A stretch of DNA of 64,000 nucleotides from G963665925 sp963665925 (GCA_963665925.1 OY762511.1:930001-994000), one strand, 5' to 3'; shown: positions 32,857 to 42,261, counted from the stretch's first letter. A program made the numbers and translations. Notes: generated by a model not told the origin, from the sequence alone.

Positions 32857-33528
32857 CTATATTAAGCCCTTATTATTTAGTGCATCTTTCAAAGCTTTTG
32901 CACCAAATCTCGGACTTGAAAGTACAGGTTTTCCATATGCATCAAAGATAACGTTTTCACAATAAGCCATTGAGCCCTGTGCAAACAGAATCACATCTGC
33001 TTCCTCTTCCACTTGTCCAGCCACTGTCAACATGCGTTCTTTGAACTCATCCTGGTTGAGACCAAATGCCCCATCCACAAGTGCGTCGATGAGCTCAACC
33101 GGTTTTCCAAGCTCTCTCGATACACGCTTGATTGTGTTCTTTGTCGGCTCAAGTGTCGTTTGAAGTGTTGCCATAACCGCAATCTTCTTGCCCAGTCTTA
33201 CGGCTTCACGGCACATTTCCTCGTCAACACGGACAATCGGCACACCGATGTACTTTGCCATGTCCTGTGCTGCATCTGCAACTTCACCTACTGAAGAACA
33301 CAGATTGATGATTGCATCCACATCATTTTGCACAGCGTCCATGTACATGCCTACAAGTCTGGCCGCACCATTTGCAGTCACCTGTCCATGCTCTCTTGTT
33401 TCTGCCAGAATGCTCGGGTCCTGATATGAAACCAGTTCAACCTCTTTACCCAGCACCTCCAGCGTTTCCCTTTCAACGAGCTCGATAAGCTCTGGGGTTG
33501 TACTTGTGTATATGAGTCCAACCTTCAT
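32857..33528 (-). CDS. Aspartate/glutamate racemase superfamily protein
   Basis: This 223-residue protein has the Asp/Glu/hydantoin racemase fold. The family is diverse (racemases, decarboxylases, maleate isomerase), and acid/base chemistry uses two cysteines. Candidates here are in INLCSSVGEVADAA (about residue 76) and AQGSMAYCENV (about residue 191). ATG 33528 follows AAGGAGG. As first gene of the TRAP operon it may epimerise or isomerise the incoming acid before phosphorylation. A specific substrate cannot be named. Confidence 0.85.
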   Translation of the reverse strand: MKVGLIYTSTTPELIELVERETLEVLGKEVELVSYQDPSILAETREHGQVTANGAARLVGMYMDAVQNDVDAIINLCSSVGEVADAAQDMAKYIGVPIVRVDEEMCREAVRLGKKIAVMATLQTTLEPTKNTIKRVSRELGKPVELIDALVDGAFGLNQDEFKERMLTVAGQVEEEADVILFAQGSMAYCENVIFDAYGKPVLSSPRFGAKALKDALNNKGLI

Positions 33529-33580
33529 CCCTTCAACGCCTCCTTAAATATTCAAGTATGTCAATTTTGTTTTTCATCAT

Positions 33581-33635
33581 ACGTAGGATGTATAACGTTC
33601 GAACTCATTATATATAGAATCATTTTATTTGTCTA
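33581..33635 (-). promoter_or_regulatory. Promoter with downstream operator for the racemase-TRAP operon
   Basis: On the minus strand a -35 TAGACA (33630-33635), a 17-base spacer and a -10 TATAAT (33607-33612) are followed, about 10 bases on, by GTTATACATCCTACGT (33581-33596). The downstream word resembles the one upstream of the second BKACE gene (28697-28712) and is well placed for repression. Confidence 0.65.
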
Positions 33636-33844
33636 CACAAAATCAAAGAATTGTGAAAACATTTTCATAATTTGCATACTGAAGTCATATGGTCATCTCA
33701 ACTAGAAAACGGGCTGTACCTTTTACAGCCTACACTTGAGCTTTGAAAATGAAAGGGAAATCCATATTATGATGTGATAAAATAATTGCGTGACCATGCA
33801 ACTCAACCACCTAAGAATGAAACTGAAAGGAACCGCCTGCAGCC

Positions 33845-34621
33845 ATGAATAATCCCATTGAAGTCATCTATACTGCAAACGCAGGTGTGCTGATTATATC
33901 CGGAAACAGCAAAGTCCTTATTGACGGTCTTTGCAAATACAGTAACCCCATCTATTCAGATACACCACAGGCACTTGCAGAAAAAATCATACATGCGGAT
34001 CCGCCCTTTGATGCCATTGATGCCATTCTTTATACACATACACATCCTGACCATTTTTCTGCTGAAATGACACATGCCTATATGGAAAACCATCCTGAGT
34101 CCCTCTTAATTGGTGGACAGACTGTTCGGGAGAAACTGGAACTGCATGCACAAGGCAGGGTCGATTTTGATACTGACCGCTATGCTTTTGCCAAGGGGGC
34201 CAACCCAAAGCCAATCCTTCTTGAAAACATGACCGTCTACCCTGTGAAAACGGTCCATATTAACGATGCAAGGGAAGCCTACGAACACTATGCCTTTCTC
34301 ATTGAAATGGAGCACTTGACCTGTCTTATCACAGGGGATGCAGAACCCACCATGCAAAATTTTCAGGCAGTGGACTTCCACAAAGTATCCGTTGATTTGG
34401 TCATCGCACCCTTTCCCTACATTTCAACCTTTAGAGGACAGAAGGTGGTCCGTGACCTCATCAAACCCAAACAGATCGCCGCAGTCCACTTTCCAGACGC
34501 GGAAAACGACGTGAATGACTGGCGCGGCGCGGCATCAAGAATGTATGAGCGCACAAAAAACAGATTTGTACCCACGGTCTTCATTCAAATGCTCGGCTAT
34601 AGATATAAACTCTTCCTATAG
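33845..34621 (+). CDS. Metallo-beta-lactamase fold hydrolase
   Basis: This 258-residue protein has an MBL fold similar to UlaG-like or YtkL-like hydrolases. The metal motif is THTHPDHF (HxHxDH) near residue 65; further ligands are expected in TGDAEP and AVHFPDAE. ATG 33845 follows AAGGAA at a rather long distance. It is divergent from the racemase operon and followed 60 bp later by a MoaE-like gene. The substrate is unknown. Confidence 0.85.
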   Translation: MNNPIEVIYTANAGVLIISGNSKVLIDGLCKYSNPIYSDTPQALAEKIIHADPPFDAIDAILYTHTHPDHFSAEMTHAYMENHPESLLIGGQTVREKLELHAQGRVDFDTDRYAFAKGANPKPILLENMTVYPVKTVHINDAREAYEHYAFLIEMEHLTCLITGDAEPTMQNFQAVDFHKVSVDLVIAPFPYISTFRGQKVVRDLIKPKQIAAVHFPDAENDVNDWRGAASRMYERTKNRFVPTVFIQMLGYRYKLFL

Positions 34622-34680
34622 GATTCAGATAAACCCGGCGTTATTCATCTAGGAAACGAAGTCATACGAGGAGGCATACC

Positions 34681-35079
34681 ATGAAAACATCCCCATCCAT
34701 CGATCAGTGGCTCAAGGAAGCCAAAGCAGATCCACAGGCACTTGAAGAAGGCATGTATCTGGTTCATAACGGCATTGTTCGCCAGACACCCAAAAAACAG
34801 GTTCGCGAAGGCATAGATACAGGTACCAAGGTAACCGGCATGCTGTTTTCCTATGATGAAATCAAGGTCAACGCTGCCATTGAAAAAACCCTGAAGATGG
34901 ACGGCATATTCCACGTCCGTACTTGGCTCAACGAAGGCCATTTGAATGTGGGCGATGATATCATGTACATTCTGATTGGCGGCGATATCCGTCCACATGT
35001 CATTGATGCACTTCAATTTCTCGTGGAGACCATCAAAACAACCTGTGTGGTTGAGACAGAAGAGTCAGCGCATCATTAA
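34681..35079 (+). CDS. MoaE-like (molybdopterin synthase large subunit family) protein
   Basis: This 132-residue protein resembles a MoaE-like group common in Clostridia: LVHNGIVRQTPKKQVREGIDTGTKVTGMLFSYD, then RTWLNEGHLNVGDDIMYILIGGDIRPHVIDAL. True MoaE sulfurates precursor Z with MoaD to form molybdopterin. No other molybdenum-cofactor gene is in the window, and this short version lacks obvious equivalents of parts of the MoaE active site, so its activity is uncertain. ATG 34681 follows GAGGAGG. Confidence 0.65.
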   Translation: MKTSPSIDQWLKEAKADPQALEEGMYLVHNGIVRQTPKKQVREGIDTGTKVTGMLFSYDEIKVNAAIEKTLKMDGIFHVRTWLNEGHLNVGDDIMYILIGGDIRPHVIDALQFLVETIKTTCVVETEESAHH

Positions 35080-35122
35080 CTTCCAAAGGCAAAGTATCTG
35101 TTGACCTGCATCAGAACACACA

Positions 35123-35152
35123 AAAACCGGACGAATGCCTTCGTCCGGTTTT
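35123..35152. terminator. Strong bidirectional terminator
   Basis: AAAACCGGACGAA (35123-35135) pairs perfectly with 35140-35152, with a 4-base loop. It separates the MoaE-like gene (+) from the convergent aldo-keto reductase (-). Confidence 0.9.
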
Positions 35153-35194
35153 GATTTTCAAATATGTTTTCTTTCATATAAAGGTGCTGCACCT

Positions 35195-36346
35195 TTATCC
35201 TAGAACACGTGCCACGTTCTTCAGTTCTTCCCGTATGGCAATATTCTGAGGACAATGCGACTCGCATTTTCCGCATTCAATGCACTGGGTCGCCTTTGAT
35301 GCATCTGGCAAAAACATTCTGTAACGCGTCTGAAAAACAGCCATACTGTCAAAGAGATAAGCGTTATTATAGAGCCCGAAATTCTGCGGAATATCCACAC
35401 CAACCGGACAAGGCATGCAATAGCGGCATCCTGTACAGTTGATTTTCATTCTGCTGTTGAAGACCTCTTTGGCATAATCAACAAGACCGATCTCTTCTTG
35501 TGTCAATGAATTCGCAGCACCTTCCGATGCCGTCTTCAGGTTTTCTTCGACATGCACCATTTCAGACATGCCACTTAAGACTACTGAAACTTCTGGATGG
35601 TTCATCACCCAGCGAAGTGCCCATTCCACCGGCGTACGCTTCACAGGTGCCTTTTCCCACGCCGCCTCGATTTCAGCTGGCATTTGCTGTGCCAGGCTTC
35701 CGCCACGCAGGGGTTCCATAATGGCAATACCCAGCCCTTTGTCTGAAGCATACTCAAGGCCCTTCTTCCCAGCCTGATAGTTTTCGTCCAAGTAGTTGTA
35801 CTGTATTTGGCAGAATGACCAGTCATAACTATCAACAATGTCTATAAAGCAGTCTTCATTGTCATGAAAGGAAAAACCTGCATAGCGAATTTTTCCCGCT
35901 GCAATAGCACGGTCCAAAAATGCGCCGATGTCCAGTGTCTTGAGCTTGTCCCATGTAGTCTTGTTCAGCGCGTGAACCAGATAAAAATCAATGGTCTGGG
36001 TTTCAAGACGGCTCAGCTGTTCATCCAAAAGGCGCTCCATATCGGCCTGCGATTCACAGAGCCAAGAAGGCAGCTTTGTTGCGATATTGACCTTTTCACG
36101 GTAACCATCCTTAAGCGCTCTAGCAACAAACGGTTCACTTGCGCCGCCTTTACCAAATCCCTTTCCGTGATAGGGATAGGCCGTATCAATATAGTTCACA
36201 CCCGCGTCAATCGCATGGCGTACCATGGCAATGGCTTTTTCATCATCAATCTGTGATGCATCCCCGCCGATCACCGGCAGGCGCATACATCCAAATCCCA
36301 AGAGTGACACCTGTTCATTTGTCTTTCCGAATTTTCTATACTGCAT
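35195..36346 (-). CDS. Aldo-keto reductase with C-terminal 4Fe-4S domain
   Basis: This 383-residue oxidoreductase starts at ATG 36346 after GGAG. Residues 1-~280 form the aldo-keto reductase barrel (LLGFGCMRLP, DTAYPYHG with the catalytic Tyr, ATKLPSW with the Lys, DFYLVHALN with the His). The last ~90 residues carry CTGCRYCMPCPVGVDIP and CIECGKCESHCPQNI, ligands for two iron-sulfur clusters. This fused type is common in anaerobes and likely passes electrons between ferredoxin and an NAD(P)-linked carbonyl reduction. The gene is monocistronic. Confidence 0.93.
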   Translation of the reverse strand: MQYRKFGKTNEQVSLLGFGCMRLPVIGGDASQIDDEKAIAMVRHAIDAGVNYIDTAYPYHGKGFGKGGASEPFVARALKDGYREKVNIATKLPSWLCESQADMERLLDEQLSRLETQTIDFYLVHALNKTTWDKLKTLDIGAFLDRAIAAGKIRYAGFSFHDNEDCFIDIVDSYDWSFCQIQYNYLDENYQAGKKGLEYASDKGLGIAIMEPLRGGSLAQQMPAEIEAAWEKAPVKRTPVEWALRWVMNHPEVSVVLSGMSEMVHVEENLKTASEGAANSLTQEEIGLVDYAKEVFNSRMKINCTGCRYCMPCPVGVDIPQNFGLYNNAYLFDSMAVFQTRYRMFLPDASKATQCIECGKCESHCPQNIAIREELKNVARVLG

Positions 36347-36432
36347 TCGAAACTCCTTCCATCCATTATCCGAGTGTTCATTTATCTTCATTTTCACTCT
36401 ATCACTTGAAGTGCACTCCAAGTCAAGGACCT

Positions 36433-37086
36433 TTACACGGCGCCTGTCATCCGCTTTTCTTCAGCCATGGCCCTATTTAAACGCCATTGCTTGATCCATC
36501 CCGCTGTAAATGAGAAAAGAATCATGCTGATAATGGTTCCTTCACGTATGAACAGCTCCAGAGAAAAGAATAGGGTCATGCTCAATGAAATTGCAATTGC
36601 GATCACATCTACGCCATACCGCATAAACGTGAAGGAGTGTTTTCCGCGCTCCGAGAGAACCAGACATACGCCCTCCACCGGAAAGGTAATCGCGTCATAG
36701 CTGACAATCATTCCTGCACCAGAGGCTGTAATCACCGTTCCCAGTGTCATCAGCAAAATTCGAAGCACATAGTAGTCCACCTGAAGCTTGGCAAGCACTG
36801 TATAGGTAAAGAAGTTGATACAGGTTCCAAACATCAGAAGTGACAAGGTCTGAATGATGTACTTCTTTCTTTGGAAAAACCGTGTCAGATACATATAAAA
36901 TAGTAAGAAAATCAGATGCGCAAACATGGTTATGGTGCCTACCTTTATATTGACCGCCTCTGATACCGCCAAAGTCATGCTGTTGAAGCAGCTCACACCC
37001 ACATTGGCCTTAATGGTTAAGCTGACACCAAAAGCGCATACAATGTAAAACGCATAAGACTTCAGCAGCTTGCTCGAATGGCTCAT
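36433..37086 (-). CDS. YczE/YitT-like integral membrane protein
   Basis: This 217-residue protein has five to six membrane segments, of the YczE/YyaS type. The N-terminal SYAFYIVCAFGVSLTIKANVGVSCFNSMTLAVSEAV and the middle GAGMIVSYDAITFPVEGVCLVLSER are typical. ATG 37086 follows AAGGGACG. The function of the family is unclear; some are thought to be transporters. It is upstream of and on the same strand as the aldo-keto reductase but separated by 86 bp. Confidence 0.75.
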   Translation of the reverse strand: MSHSSKLLKSYAFYIVCAFGVSLTIKANVGVSCFNSMTLAVSEAVNIKVGTITMFAHLIFLLFYMYLTRFFQRKKYIIQTLSLLMFGTCINFFTYTVLAKLQVDYYVLRILLMTLGTVITASGAGMIVSYDAITFPVEGVCLVLSERGKHSFTFMRYGVDVIAIAISLSMTLFFSLELFIREGTIISMILFSFTAGWIKQWRLNRAMAEEKRMTGAV

Positions 37087-37401
37087 TTCGCCACGTCCCT
37101 TCTATATGATGAGCTCATAAATATGCACATTATCTTGCTATTAATAGTATAGAAGATATATGTAATGTGCAACATGTTTGTATATTCTTATGTGAGATTT
37201 TCTGCTGAAATGCCGTATTTCTAGTATTTCCAGCGACTTCACGAATGCCAAGCTCATCTGTCGGGTATTTGATGTTTTTACAATTACTATTTGAACATCA
37301 AATTTTTTGATATTTATAGAAGCCTTAAATATCAGATGGTATTATCAGACGAGTTGGATTAATTAGATAAAAATGGGATTCTTACGAACGAGGTGGACTG
37401 A
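37087..37401. other. Divergent intergenic region
   Basis: This region between the membrane protein (-) and the ABC binding protein (+) holds a 9-bp inverted repeat, TTTGATGTT (37268-37276) and AACATCAAA (37294-37302), followed by TTTTTTGATA. It could be a leader terminator or operator for the ABC operon. No convincing promoter could be picked. Confidence 0.4.
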
Positions 37402-38529
37402 ATGTTTAAAAGAAAATTTATGAGCCTTCTGTTAGTCGCTTTTATGCTGATGACAGTGGTGGGCTGCTCGCAAAACGCGCCTGCCGAAGCACCTGCTGAG
37501 GCACCTGAAGCAACGGAAGCTGCTGCAGAAGCACCTGCTGAAACGCCAGCTGAAGAACCAGCTGACACAGTTGAGCTTGAAGACACAGTCGTTGTTTACT
37601 CAACACACGGCGAAGATATGCTTGAGCTTGTTGCAACAGAGTTTGAAAAGGAAACAGGCGTTAAAGTGGAATTTATCAACCTTAAAGGCGAGCTTGCCGA
37701 CCGCGTTCGCGCTGAAAAGGAAAATCCGCAGTCGGATGTCATGTTCGGTGCATCATCGGCAGTATTCCTTGAGCTGAAACAGGAAGATCTGTTTGAATCA
37801 TACGAGCCAAGCTGGGGCGCTGCAATCAATCCTCTTTTCAAGGATGAAGAGGGTTACTTCTATGGTACAATCCAAACACCTGTCGTACTCTTCTACAATG
37901 CGGATATGGTTTCCGCTGAAGACGCACCAACAGACTGGAATGACCTTACTGCAGACCGTTTCAAAGACCAGCTGGTTTTCAGAAACGCCCTTTCATCATC
38001 TGCACGCGCTACTTACTCTGCACTGCTTCAGCAGTATGAAAAAGCAGGAAACATTGAAGATGGCTGGAACTACCTTGCTGATGTAGATAAGAATACCAAG
38101 CAATACTACGGAAGCGGATCACTTCAATTCCAAGCAATTGGCAGACAGGAAGCAAGCGTGAGCTTTGCAACACTAAGTTCTGTAATAGACAACCGCGAAG
38201 GCAATGGCATGAACCTTGAAATCGTCAATGCTGAAAGTGGTTCTCCAGTAATCACAGACTGTATTGGTCTGATCAACAATGCAAAACACCCTGCGGCAGC
38301 AAAAGCTTTCATCGACTTTGCAGGTGGTGTGAAAATCCAAACGCTGTATGCAAACGCGTTCAACAGAATGCCAACACATCCTGATGCAATTGCACAAGCT
38401 CCTGCATGGATGGGCGCAATTGAACTGAATGTAATGGATGTTGATTGGGGTGCCCTATCGCAAACACAATCTGAGTGGATGCAAAAATGGGATACTGAAA
38501 TCAAAGACACACAGAAAGACGCACAATAA
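37402..38529 (+). CDS. ABC transporter solute-binding lipoprotein (iron/phosphonate-type)
   Basis: This 375-residue lipoprotein binds the transported ligand outside the cell. ATG 37402 follows GAGGTGG. The signal sequence ends in a VVGC lipobox (Cys23 or so), followed by a low-complexity linker of Ala, Pro, Glu and Thr to residue ~58. The main domain is the type 2 periplasmic fold of the Fe3+-binding (FbpA/FutA) group: VVVYSTHGEDMLELVATEFEKETGVKVE, PQSDVMFGASS, TPVVLFYNADMV. Ligand could be ferric iron, 2-aminoethylphosphonate or a similar oxyanion. Confidence 0.88.
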   Translation: MFKRKFMSLLLVAFMLMTVVGCSQNAPAEAPAEAPEATEAAAEAPAETPAEEPADTVELEDTVVVYSTHGEDMLELVATEFEKETGVKVEFINLKGELADRVRAEKENPQSDVMFGASSAVFLELKQEDLFESYEPSWGAAINPLFKDEEGYFYGTIQTPVVLFYNADMVSAEDAPTDWNDLTADRFKDQLVFRNALSSSARATYSALLQQYEKAGNIEDGWNYLADVDKNTKQYYGSGSLQFQAIGRQEASVSFATLSSVIDNREGNGMNLEIVNAESGSPVITDCIGLINNAKHPAAAKAFIDFAGGVKIQTLYANAFNRMPTHPDAIAQAPAWMGAIELNVMDVDWGALSQTQSEWMQKWDTEIKDTQKDAQ

Positions 38530-38639
38530 TCCGTTATAAGACTTATTCAGCGTAAGGAGACCTTTTCTCCTTACGCTTTTTGTCCTTTTTTTGTCCTTTC
38601 AAATTGCACCTTATTATTCTAGCCTTTAAAGGAGGCATT

Positions 38640-39683
38640 ATGGGTACGGTCACACTTACAAACATTGAAAAAAATTATGGGCAAACCCGCGCGTGCGCCG
38701 ACATTAGTCTGGATATCCATCAAGGAGAGTTTTTCACACTGCTCGGTCCTTCTGGATGCGGAAAAACCACCCTCCTTCGAATCGTAACTGGTCTGATTAC
38801 ACCTGAACGGGGAAACATCCTCATCGGTAAGCAGGATGTAACAGATACACCTACAGAAAAGCGTGCCGTTGGCATGGTATTTCAGAATTATGCCCTTTTC
38901 CCATTCATGACAGTCTACGAGAATGTGGAGTACAGCCTGAAAATAAGCCGCCTTTCAAAGGCAGCCTGCCGTGAACGGGTAGAGAAGTATCTTGAAATGG
39001 TCCAGCTTTCCGGCTATGAAAAGCGGCAGATTTCTGAGCTGTCCGGAGGTGAACAGCAGCGCGTCGCCCTGGCACGCTCCCTGGCTATGGAACCCAAGGT
39101 TCTCCTTTTGGACGAGCCCCTCTCCAACCTGGATGCACGTCTTAGGGCCTCCATGCGAATAGAAATAGCAAAGATCATAAGAAACCTGGGTATTACCACG
39201 CTTTTTGTAACACACGACCAGACAGAAGCCCTATCCATGTCCGATAGAATAGCTGTCTTCAACAAGGGAAAATGTCTTCAGGTCGGCACACCAGAAGCGA
39301 TTTACAATCAGCCTCAAAATGCATTTGTTGCCGAATTCGTAGGCGACACCAATCTTTGGTCCCGTGCTTTTCTGTCACAAAACCCTGAATTTGCTAGGGC
39401 CATGCAATTGGATCCGCTTTCACTTCAACCGGATGAACGCATCTCATTGAGGCCGCAAAACTTGCACATAAAGCCTCTGGATACTTCAGACAGCATGACC
39501 GTAAGAGGCATTGTGGAAGACGTCTTTTTCACAGGCAGCCTCAAGGAATATCAGATTGGCGTGGCTGGCCAGACCATCAAGGTTTCTCAGCCAAACACAT
39601 TCACCCACAGCAGACTCCTGACGGTTGGCGACCCGGTTCAAATCGAAATAGATCCCCATTCGGTTGTCATATTGAAGGCATGA
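38640..39683 (+). CDS. ABC transporter ATPase (iron/phosphonate/spermidine type)
   Basis: This 347-residue importer ATPase starts at ATG 38640 after AAAGGAGG; the upstream extension is rejected. Motifs: Walker A LGPSGCGKTTLLR, Q-loop QNYALFPFMT, signature LSGGEQQRVALAR, Walker B VLLLDEPLSNLDARL and switch THDQTEA. A C-terminal TOBE-like regulatory domain follows from ~residue 235. It is the second gene of the operon, with its stop 13 bp before the permease start. Confidence 0.93.
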   Translation: MGTVTLTNIEKNYGQTRACADISLDIHQGEFFTLLGPSGCGKTTLLRIVTGLITPERGNILIGKQDVTDTPTEKRAVGMVFQNYALFPFMTVYENVEYSLKISRLSKAACRERVEKYLEMVQLSGYEKRQISELSGGEQQRVALARSLAMEPKVLLLDEPLSNLDARLRASMRIEIAKIIRNLGITTLFVTHDQTEALSMSDRIAVFNKGKCLQVGTPEAIYNQPQNAFVAEFVGDTNLWSRAFLSQNPEFARAMQLDPLSLQPDERISLRPQNLHIKPLDTSDSMTVRGIVEDVFFTGSLKEYQIGVAGQTIKVSQPNTFTHSRLLTVGDPVQIEIDPHSVVILKA

Positions 39684-39696
39684 GGAGGTAGTCCCT

Positions 39697-41388
39697 TTGA
39701 TCCACGTTAAACAATACACACTTAGAAAATGGATAGACTACAGCCTTACAGGTCTGCTGACAGGATGCCTTGTTCTTCTCATTCTCATTCCGGCACTCAA
39801 GACACTTGAAGTCAGTCTTTCCGAAGGCGGCAGTCTGTCACTTCTTGCCTACACTGCATTTTTCAAAGAACCCAACAACCTACAGGCCCTGGTCAACTCC
39901 ATCGTACTGGCCTGCCTGACCGTAGTCGTTTGCGGAGGCATCGGAACCCTCCTGGCATTCCTTGTACACTACTTTGAAACACCCTTTCGAAGTGCGCTTG
40001 ACAAGATTCTTCTCATTCCCATTGCCCTACCGGGTCTCATTATTGTTTTTGCATTCATGCAGCTTTATGGTGAAAGCGGCATGGTCACACAATCCATAAA
40101 GATGCTCCTGCACCTCGATACGATTCCTTATCACTTCACCGGACTCAGCGGCATACTTTTTGTACACGCCTATACTCAATACGTCTACTTTTATCTGAAC
40201 GTATCGATTGCAATCAAGCAGATCGACGCCTCTCTCATTGAGGCATCACGAAACATGGGGGCGTCCAAGTGGACTGTTTTTCGCACAGTCATACTTCCTT
40301 ACCTGAAGCCAGCCCTTGTCGCTTCAAGCATCATGACCTTCATGTCCGGCATCGGCTCATTTTCTGCGCCGAGTATACTTGGAGGAAGCTACCGGGTCCT
40401 TACCGTACAGATTCTCATGGCGAAGGCAAACAATTACATGTCGGTTGCTGCCATGCAGGTCGTTGTCCTGACTGGCATCTCCCTGACATTCTGGTGGCTG
40501 ATGGTTGCATACGAAAGAAAAATTCAGTTTACGGGTTCTGTGCGCGGCCTTGCTTTCAAGCCAGTGCATCTAAAGCGACCAGCCTTTCGAGCACTGCAGC
40601 ACGGACTGCTCTTCACCCTGTGTCTGCTCATTGTGGCACCTGTCCTGCTCATATTCATTGTGTCATTTGTAAAACCCGGCTCCTGGATGATCGATATTTT
40701 TCCTCACGAATTTTCCATAGACAACTATGTTGCCATACTGACCAAGCCCAGGGTCTTCGCACCGTTTAGAAACAGTATTCTGATGGCTTTATCCGCCGCC
40801 CTGGCAGCACTCCTGATCGGACTGCCAGCCTCGGCAATACTCGTAAAATCGAAATACAGGATAAGACCCTTCATGGAGCTGCTTATTATGCTGCCATGGA
40901 CCATGCCAGCCAGTGCCATCGCCATAAACACCATCAACGCATTCAACAAACCGACCTGGTTCACGCTCAATCACGCACTTGCAGGTTCTTTCATTCTCCT
41001 GCCCATTGCATACTTTATCAGTTCCATTCCCGTCATGGTCAAGACCCTCGGGGTGTCTATGAATGGACTGAACAATACCTATATCGAGGCTTCAAAGAGC
41101 CTCGGTGCAAACGGCCTGGAGACGCTCTACCGCATCATTGTGCCGATTCTGACACCTGGCATGCTGGCTGGATTTCTCCTTGTCTTCATTCGAAGTCTGG
41201 GCGAGTACACCTTGTCCGCATTTTTATATACCGCTTCAAACAAGCCCCTCTCCATTGCTATGGTCAATGGCGTCTTTGAGTACCGCCTAGGCCTGGCTAT
41301 GGCATACGGCGCACTGCTCGTCATTGTTTCGGGCCTGTTGAGCACACTGATTTACAAACTGGTACCCAATGGGAGGTCGATATCATGA
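39697..41388 (+). CDS. ABC transporter permease, fused double permease (FbpB type)
   Basis: This 563-residue protein has two consecutive six-helix permease units, each with an EAA loop: EASRNMGASKWTVFRTVILPYLKPAL in the first half and EASKSLGANGLETLYRIIVPILTPGM in the second. The start is a TTG at 39697, seven bases after AGGAGG. Fused permeases of this size are typical of ferric-iron and aminoethylphosphonate importers. The stop overlaps the next ATG by 4 bp. Confidence 0.93.
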   Translation: MIHVKQYTLRKWIDYSLTGLLTGCLVLLILIPALKTLEVSLSEGGSLSLLAYTAFFKEPNNLQALVNSIVLACLTVVVCGGIGTLLAFLVHYFETPFRSALDKILLIPIALPGLIIVFAFMQLYGESGMVTQSIKMLLHLDTIPYHFTGLSGILFVHAYTQYVYFYLNVSIAIKQIDASLIEASRNMGASKWTVFRTVILPYLKPALVASSIMTFMSGIGSFSAPSILGGSYRVLTVQILMAKANNYMSVAAMQVVVLTGISLTFWWLMVAYERKIQFTGSVRGLAFKPVHLKRPAFRALQHGLLFTLCLLIVAPVLLIFIVSFVKPGSWMIDIFPHEFSIDNYVAILTKPRVFAPFRNSILMALSAALAALLIGLPASAILVKSKYRIRPFMELLIMLPWTMPASAIAINTINAFNKPTWFTLNHALAGSFILLPIAYFISSIPVMVKTLGVSMNGLNNTYIEASKSLGANGLETLYRIIVPILTPGMLAGFLLVFIRSLGEYTLSAFLYTASNKPLSIAMVNGVFEYRLGLAMAYGALLVIVSGLLSTLIYKLVPNGRSIS

Positions 41389-42221
41389 AACATGCAGACT
41401 GGATTACCAATACCTACAAACAGCATAATGAAGATGCGTGCGGTCTGACAGAAAATGCCGCATGGGTTATGGATGGTGCACTGCCGCTCAACAAGACACA
41501 GGTGACAAGTGCACCAAACGACGTTGTGTGGATGGTGGACTGGTGGACGCATTACCTGAACCGGTCTTTGTCCAATATCGACGATTCCATTCACAGCATT
41601 CTCACAAGTGGGATCCATGCCATTAATAGGGATTTCTCCAGATTCGCAGACCCAAGTTCCCTTTCAAAACTTGACCGCGCTTCTGCCGGTATTGGAATCG
41701 TACGTAGCAATGATGTGGACCTTGAATGCTACGTCCTTGGAGATATCGAAATCGTTTTGCGCCTGAAAAATGGAAACCACAAGGTCATTACCGATACCAA
41801 GATAGAAGCCCTGGATTCTGAAGTAATCAAAATGATTGCGAGCACCCCTGACCGCAGCAGCCAAATTGTCTTCAATGGCTACACACAGGCTGAACTGGAC
41901 AAGCTTCAGCGAAACAGAATGTCCATGAACACCAAGACGGGCTACGCTATTCTGGAACATGACATCTCTGCTGTTCCAAGAGGGATATACTACACCTTTC
42001 CAAAGTCAGAGGTCCATGCCATTCTGATTATGTCAGACGGCTACTCAGCCCTATACAATAAATTTGATCACTGTTCTCTGGAAGGTCTTTTTGACGCGGT
42101 GGACACGCTAGGTGTTGATGGGCTTATTCCAACCCTCCGCCAGATCGAACAAAATGGCTTTGATACACACAAAAGGCTGCGCAAACACGATGACGCGACT
42201 GCGGTTTACCTGCAGCTTTAA
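41385..42221 (+). CDS. PP2C-like serine/threonine phosphatase
   Basis: This 278-residue protein carries PP2C-type motifs: a KQHNEDACG N-terminal metal motif, AWVMDGA, a central glycine-rich segment, IMSDGYSAL and a C-terminal KHDDATAVYL. These give the expected aspartates for two-metal catalysis (DGA, SDG, DD). It starts within the permease stop (ATGA overlap), so the phosphatase is translated with the importer. Whether it dephosphorylates a protein or acts on a metabolite brought in by the transporter cannot be told. Confidence 0.85.
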   Translation: MKHADWITNTYKQHNEDACGLTENAAWVMDGALPLNKTQVTSAPNDVVWMVDWWTHYLNRSLSNIDDSIHSILTSGIHAINRDFSRFADPSSLSKLDRASAGIGIVRSNDVDLECYVLGDIEIVLRLKNGNHKVITDTKIEALDSEVIKMIASTPDRSSQIVFNGYTQAELDKLQRNRMSMNTKTGYAILEHDISAVPRGIYYTFPKSEVHAILIMSDGYSALYNKFDHCSLEGLFDAVDTLGVDGLIPTLRQIEQNGFDTHKRLRKHDDATAVYLQL

Positions 42222-42261
42222 CTTCGTGCACATTTATCAAATCAGCTAAAATTTCATGACA

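Noticed and set aside
34681..35079. Evidence for a molybdenum enzyme locus
   Set aside because: Only a MoaE-like gene is present; no moaA, moaC, moaD or molybdoenzyme gene in the window.
40269..40769. Open frame of 166 codons on the plus strand
   Set aside because: It lies inside the fused permease gene in another frame and reads as a low-quality shadow translation.
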